DNA from: CAYGWX01 sp964353855 [NCBI: uncultured bacterium]
GTDB lineage: Bacteria > Edwardsbacteria > CAYGWX01
Length of the DNA: 6,817 nucleotides
NCBI GenBank assembly: GCA_964353855.1
Contig: CAYGWX010000041.1
Span: 14,341-21,157, forward strand
Direction of reading: 5' to 3'
Every line of letters begins with the position of its first letter. Within the stretch, counting starts at the first letter, position 1. Positions 6,577 through 6,817 of the stretch are shown in pieces. The position numbers were made by a program, and so were the translations under genes. The notes beneath the pieces were generated by a model. The model was not told where the DNA came from, made no database searches, and saw nothing but the letters and a program-made list of their open reading frames with translations.

Positions 6577-6606
6577 ATTATACAGGAATTTCATTTCGGA
6601 AATCAA
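6577..6606 (-). promoter_or_regulatory. Sigma70-type promoter for the UbiA-reductase operon
   Basis: On the minus strand, TTGATT (6606-6601, 4 of 6 matches to TTGACA) is followed after 18 bases by a perfect TATAAT (6582-6577). Transcription should start about 6-8 bases later, near 6569-6571, which is at or just inside the annotated ATG. The resulting leader would be only about 18-20 bases and contains AGGAGAG. The promoter is in the right orientation and place to drive the whole minus-strand cluster. Confidence 0.7.
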
Positions 6607-6607
6607 G

Positions 6608-6625
6608 GCTTTTCGTTGGAAAAGC
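6608..6625. other. Small perfect hairpin upstream of the promoter
   Basis: GCTTTTC and GAAAAGC form a perfect 7-base stem around a GTTG loop, ending two bases upstream of the -35 box of the UbiA promoter. It could be an operator-like dyad. There is no T-run, so it is not a terminator. It may be chance. Confidence 0.4.
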
Positions 6626-6632
6626 AAGGGTT

Positions 6633-6656
6633 AGGGGAGATTTGTGTTTCTCCCCT
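6633..6656. other. Hairpin with 8-base stem in the upstream region
   Basis: AGGGGAGA (6633-6640) pairs perfectly with TCTCCCCT (6649-6656) around an 8-base loop, TTTGTGTT. Neither strand has a T-run after the stem, so a classical intrinsic terminator is not supported. An operator or the remains of a terminator are alternatives. Confidence 0.4.
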
Positions 6657-6692
6657 TCCCCCATGCTCCCATGCATCCTTGCAGTTCTTTAA

Positions 6693-6710
6693 GGGGGCGG
6701 GCGGGCCGGG
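6693..6710 (+). other. G-quadruplex-forming motif
   Basis: GGGGGCGGGCGGGCCGGG has four runs of at least three G with connecting loops of 1, 1 and 2 bases, the short-loop class expected to fold most stably. It lies in non-coding DNA about 90 bases upstream of the -35 box of the UbiA promoter, with the G-rich strand being the non-transcribed orientation for that operon. Chance is possible in GC-rich DNA. Confidence 0.5.
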
Positions 6711-6767
6711 CAGAATGATATCCGAGGGCGATTTTCCTGTAATGAATTGAGGACTCTTGTTCAATAG

Positions 6768-6787
6768 CCCCGGCCTTTAGGCCGGGG
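6768..6787. repeat. Perfect GC-rich inverted repeat (8-base stem, TTTA loop)
   Basis: CCCCGGCC (6768-6775), loop TTTA, GGCCGGGG (6780-6787). The stem is perfect and very stable. It resembles the short palindromes found near the ends of IS200/IS605-type elements and in their guide RNAs, and also terminator stems of genes facing this region. A T-rich stretch (CTCTTTTCC) follows on the plus strand, but only about 12 bases after the stem, which is too far for a textbook terminator. No transposase or TnpB gene is visible in the window. Confidence 0.5.
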
Positions 6788-6817
6788 ACTGATAGACTCT
6801 TTTCCGCTCAGGGGCGG

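Larger units (their letters stand above)
6607..6817. other. Intergenic region without a supported gene
   Basis: Beyond the promoter I see no convincing coding sequence up to the window end. The region holds two hairpins, a short tandem duplication of CCCATGC (6660-6666 and 6668-6674), a G-quadruplex motif and the GC-rich palindrome at 6768. The sequence is more mixed in composition than the genes. It probably separates this operon from a gene lying beyond 6817. Confidence 0.6.

Noticed and set aside
6660-6674. Tandem CCCATGC repeat as a possible array
   Set aside because: Only two short copies with an 8-base period; too little to be a repeat array or CRISPR.
6768-6787. The GC-rich hairpin as an intrinsic terminator
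   Set aside because: Neither strand has a T-run directly after the stem, and no gene in the window ends next to it.

Overview
The window is GC-rich bacterial DNA with G/C-rich third codon positions. It carries six genes, all on the minus strand. Because transcription runs right to left, the first gene lies at the high-coordinate end. Shine-Dalgarno sequences (AGGAGG before tldD, AGGAGAG before the UbiA gene) and a sigma70-type -35/-10 pair upstream of the first gene point to a bacterium. I cannot name the phylum from the sequence; an uncultured lineage known mainly from metagenomes would fit but is a guess.

In transcription order the genes are: (1) a UbiA-family membrane prenyltransferase, about 5614-6573; (2) a geranylgeranyl-reductase-family flavoprotein, 4390-5604, starting 9 bases after the first; (3) a TPR-repeat protein, 3320-4243, whose reading frame continues upstream into a convincing signal peptide; (4) a single-domain proline dehydrogenase, 2384-3283; (5) an unrecognised soluble 303-residue protein, 1409-2320; (6) TldD, the catalytic subunit of the TldD/PmbA metalloprotease, 1-1400, cut off by the window edge a few residues before its expected end. 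Short gaps and one direction suggest one or two operons. An AT-rich palindromic repeat pair at 4343-4381 separates the lipid pair from the other four genes and may mark a boundary.

The clearest functional unit is the UbiA plus geranylgeranyl reductase pair. A UbiA enzyme attaches a polyprenyl chain to an acceptor, and a reductase of this family saturates isoprenoid double bonds. Together they could make a partly or fully saturated prenyl lipid, either a quinone or an archaeal-type ether lipid. The acceptor cannot be read from the sequence. Proline dehydrogenase, the TPR protein, the unknown protein and TldD show no obvious shared pathway.

The 244 bases from 6574 to 6817 hold no supported gene. 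They contain the promoter for the UbiA gene, two small hairpins, a compact G-quadruplex motif and a perfect GC-rich hairpin. I saw no rRNA, tRNA, CRISPR array or transposase gene. The points most worth a second look are the conflict between the UbiA promoter and its ATG, the missing start codon of the TPR protein next to the AT-rich repeats, and the identity of the 303-residue protein.
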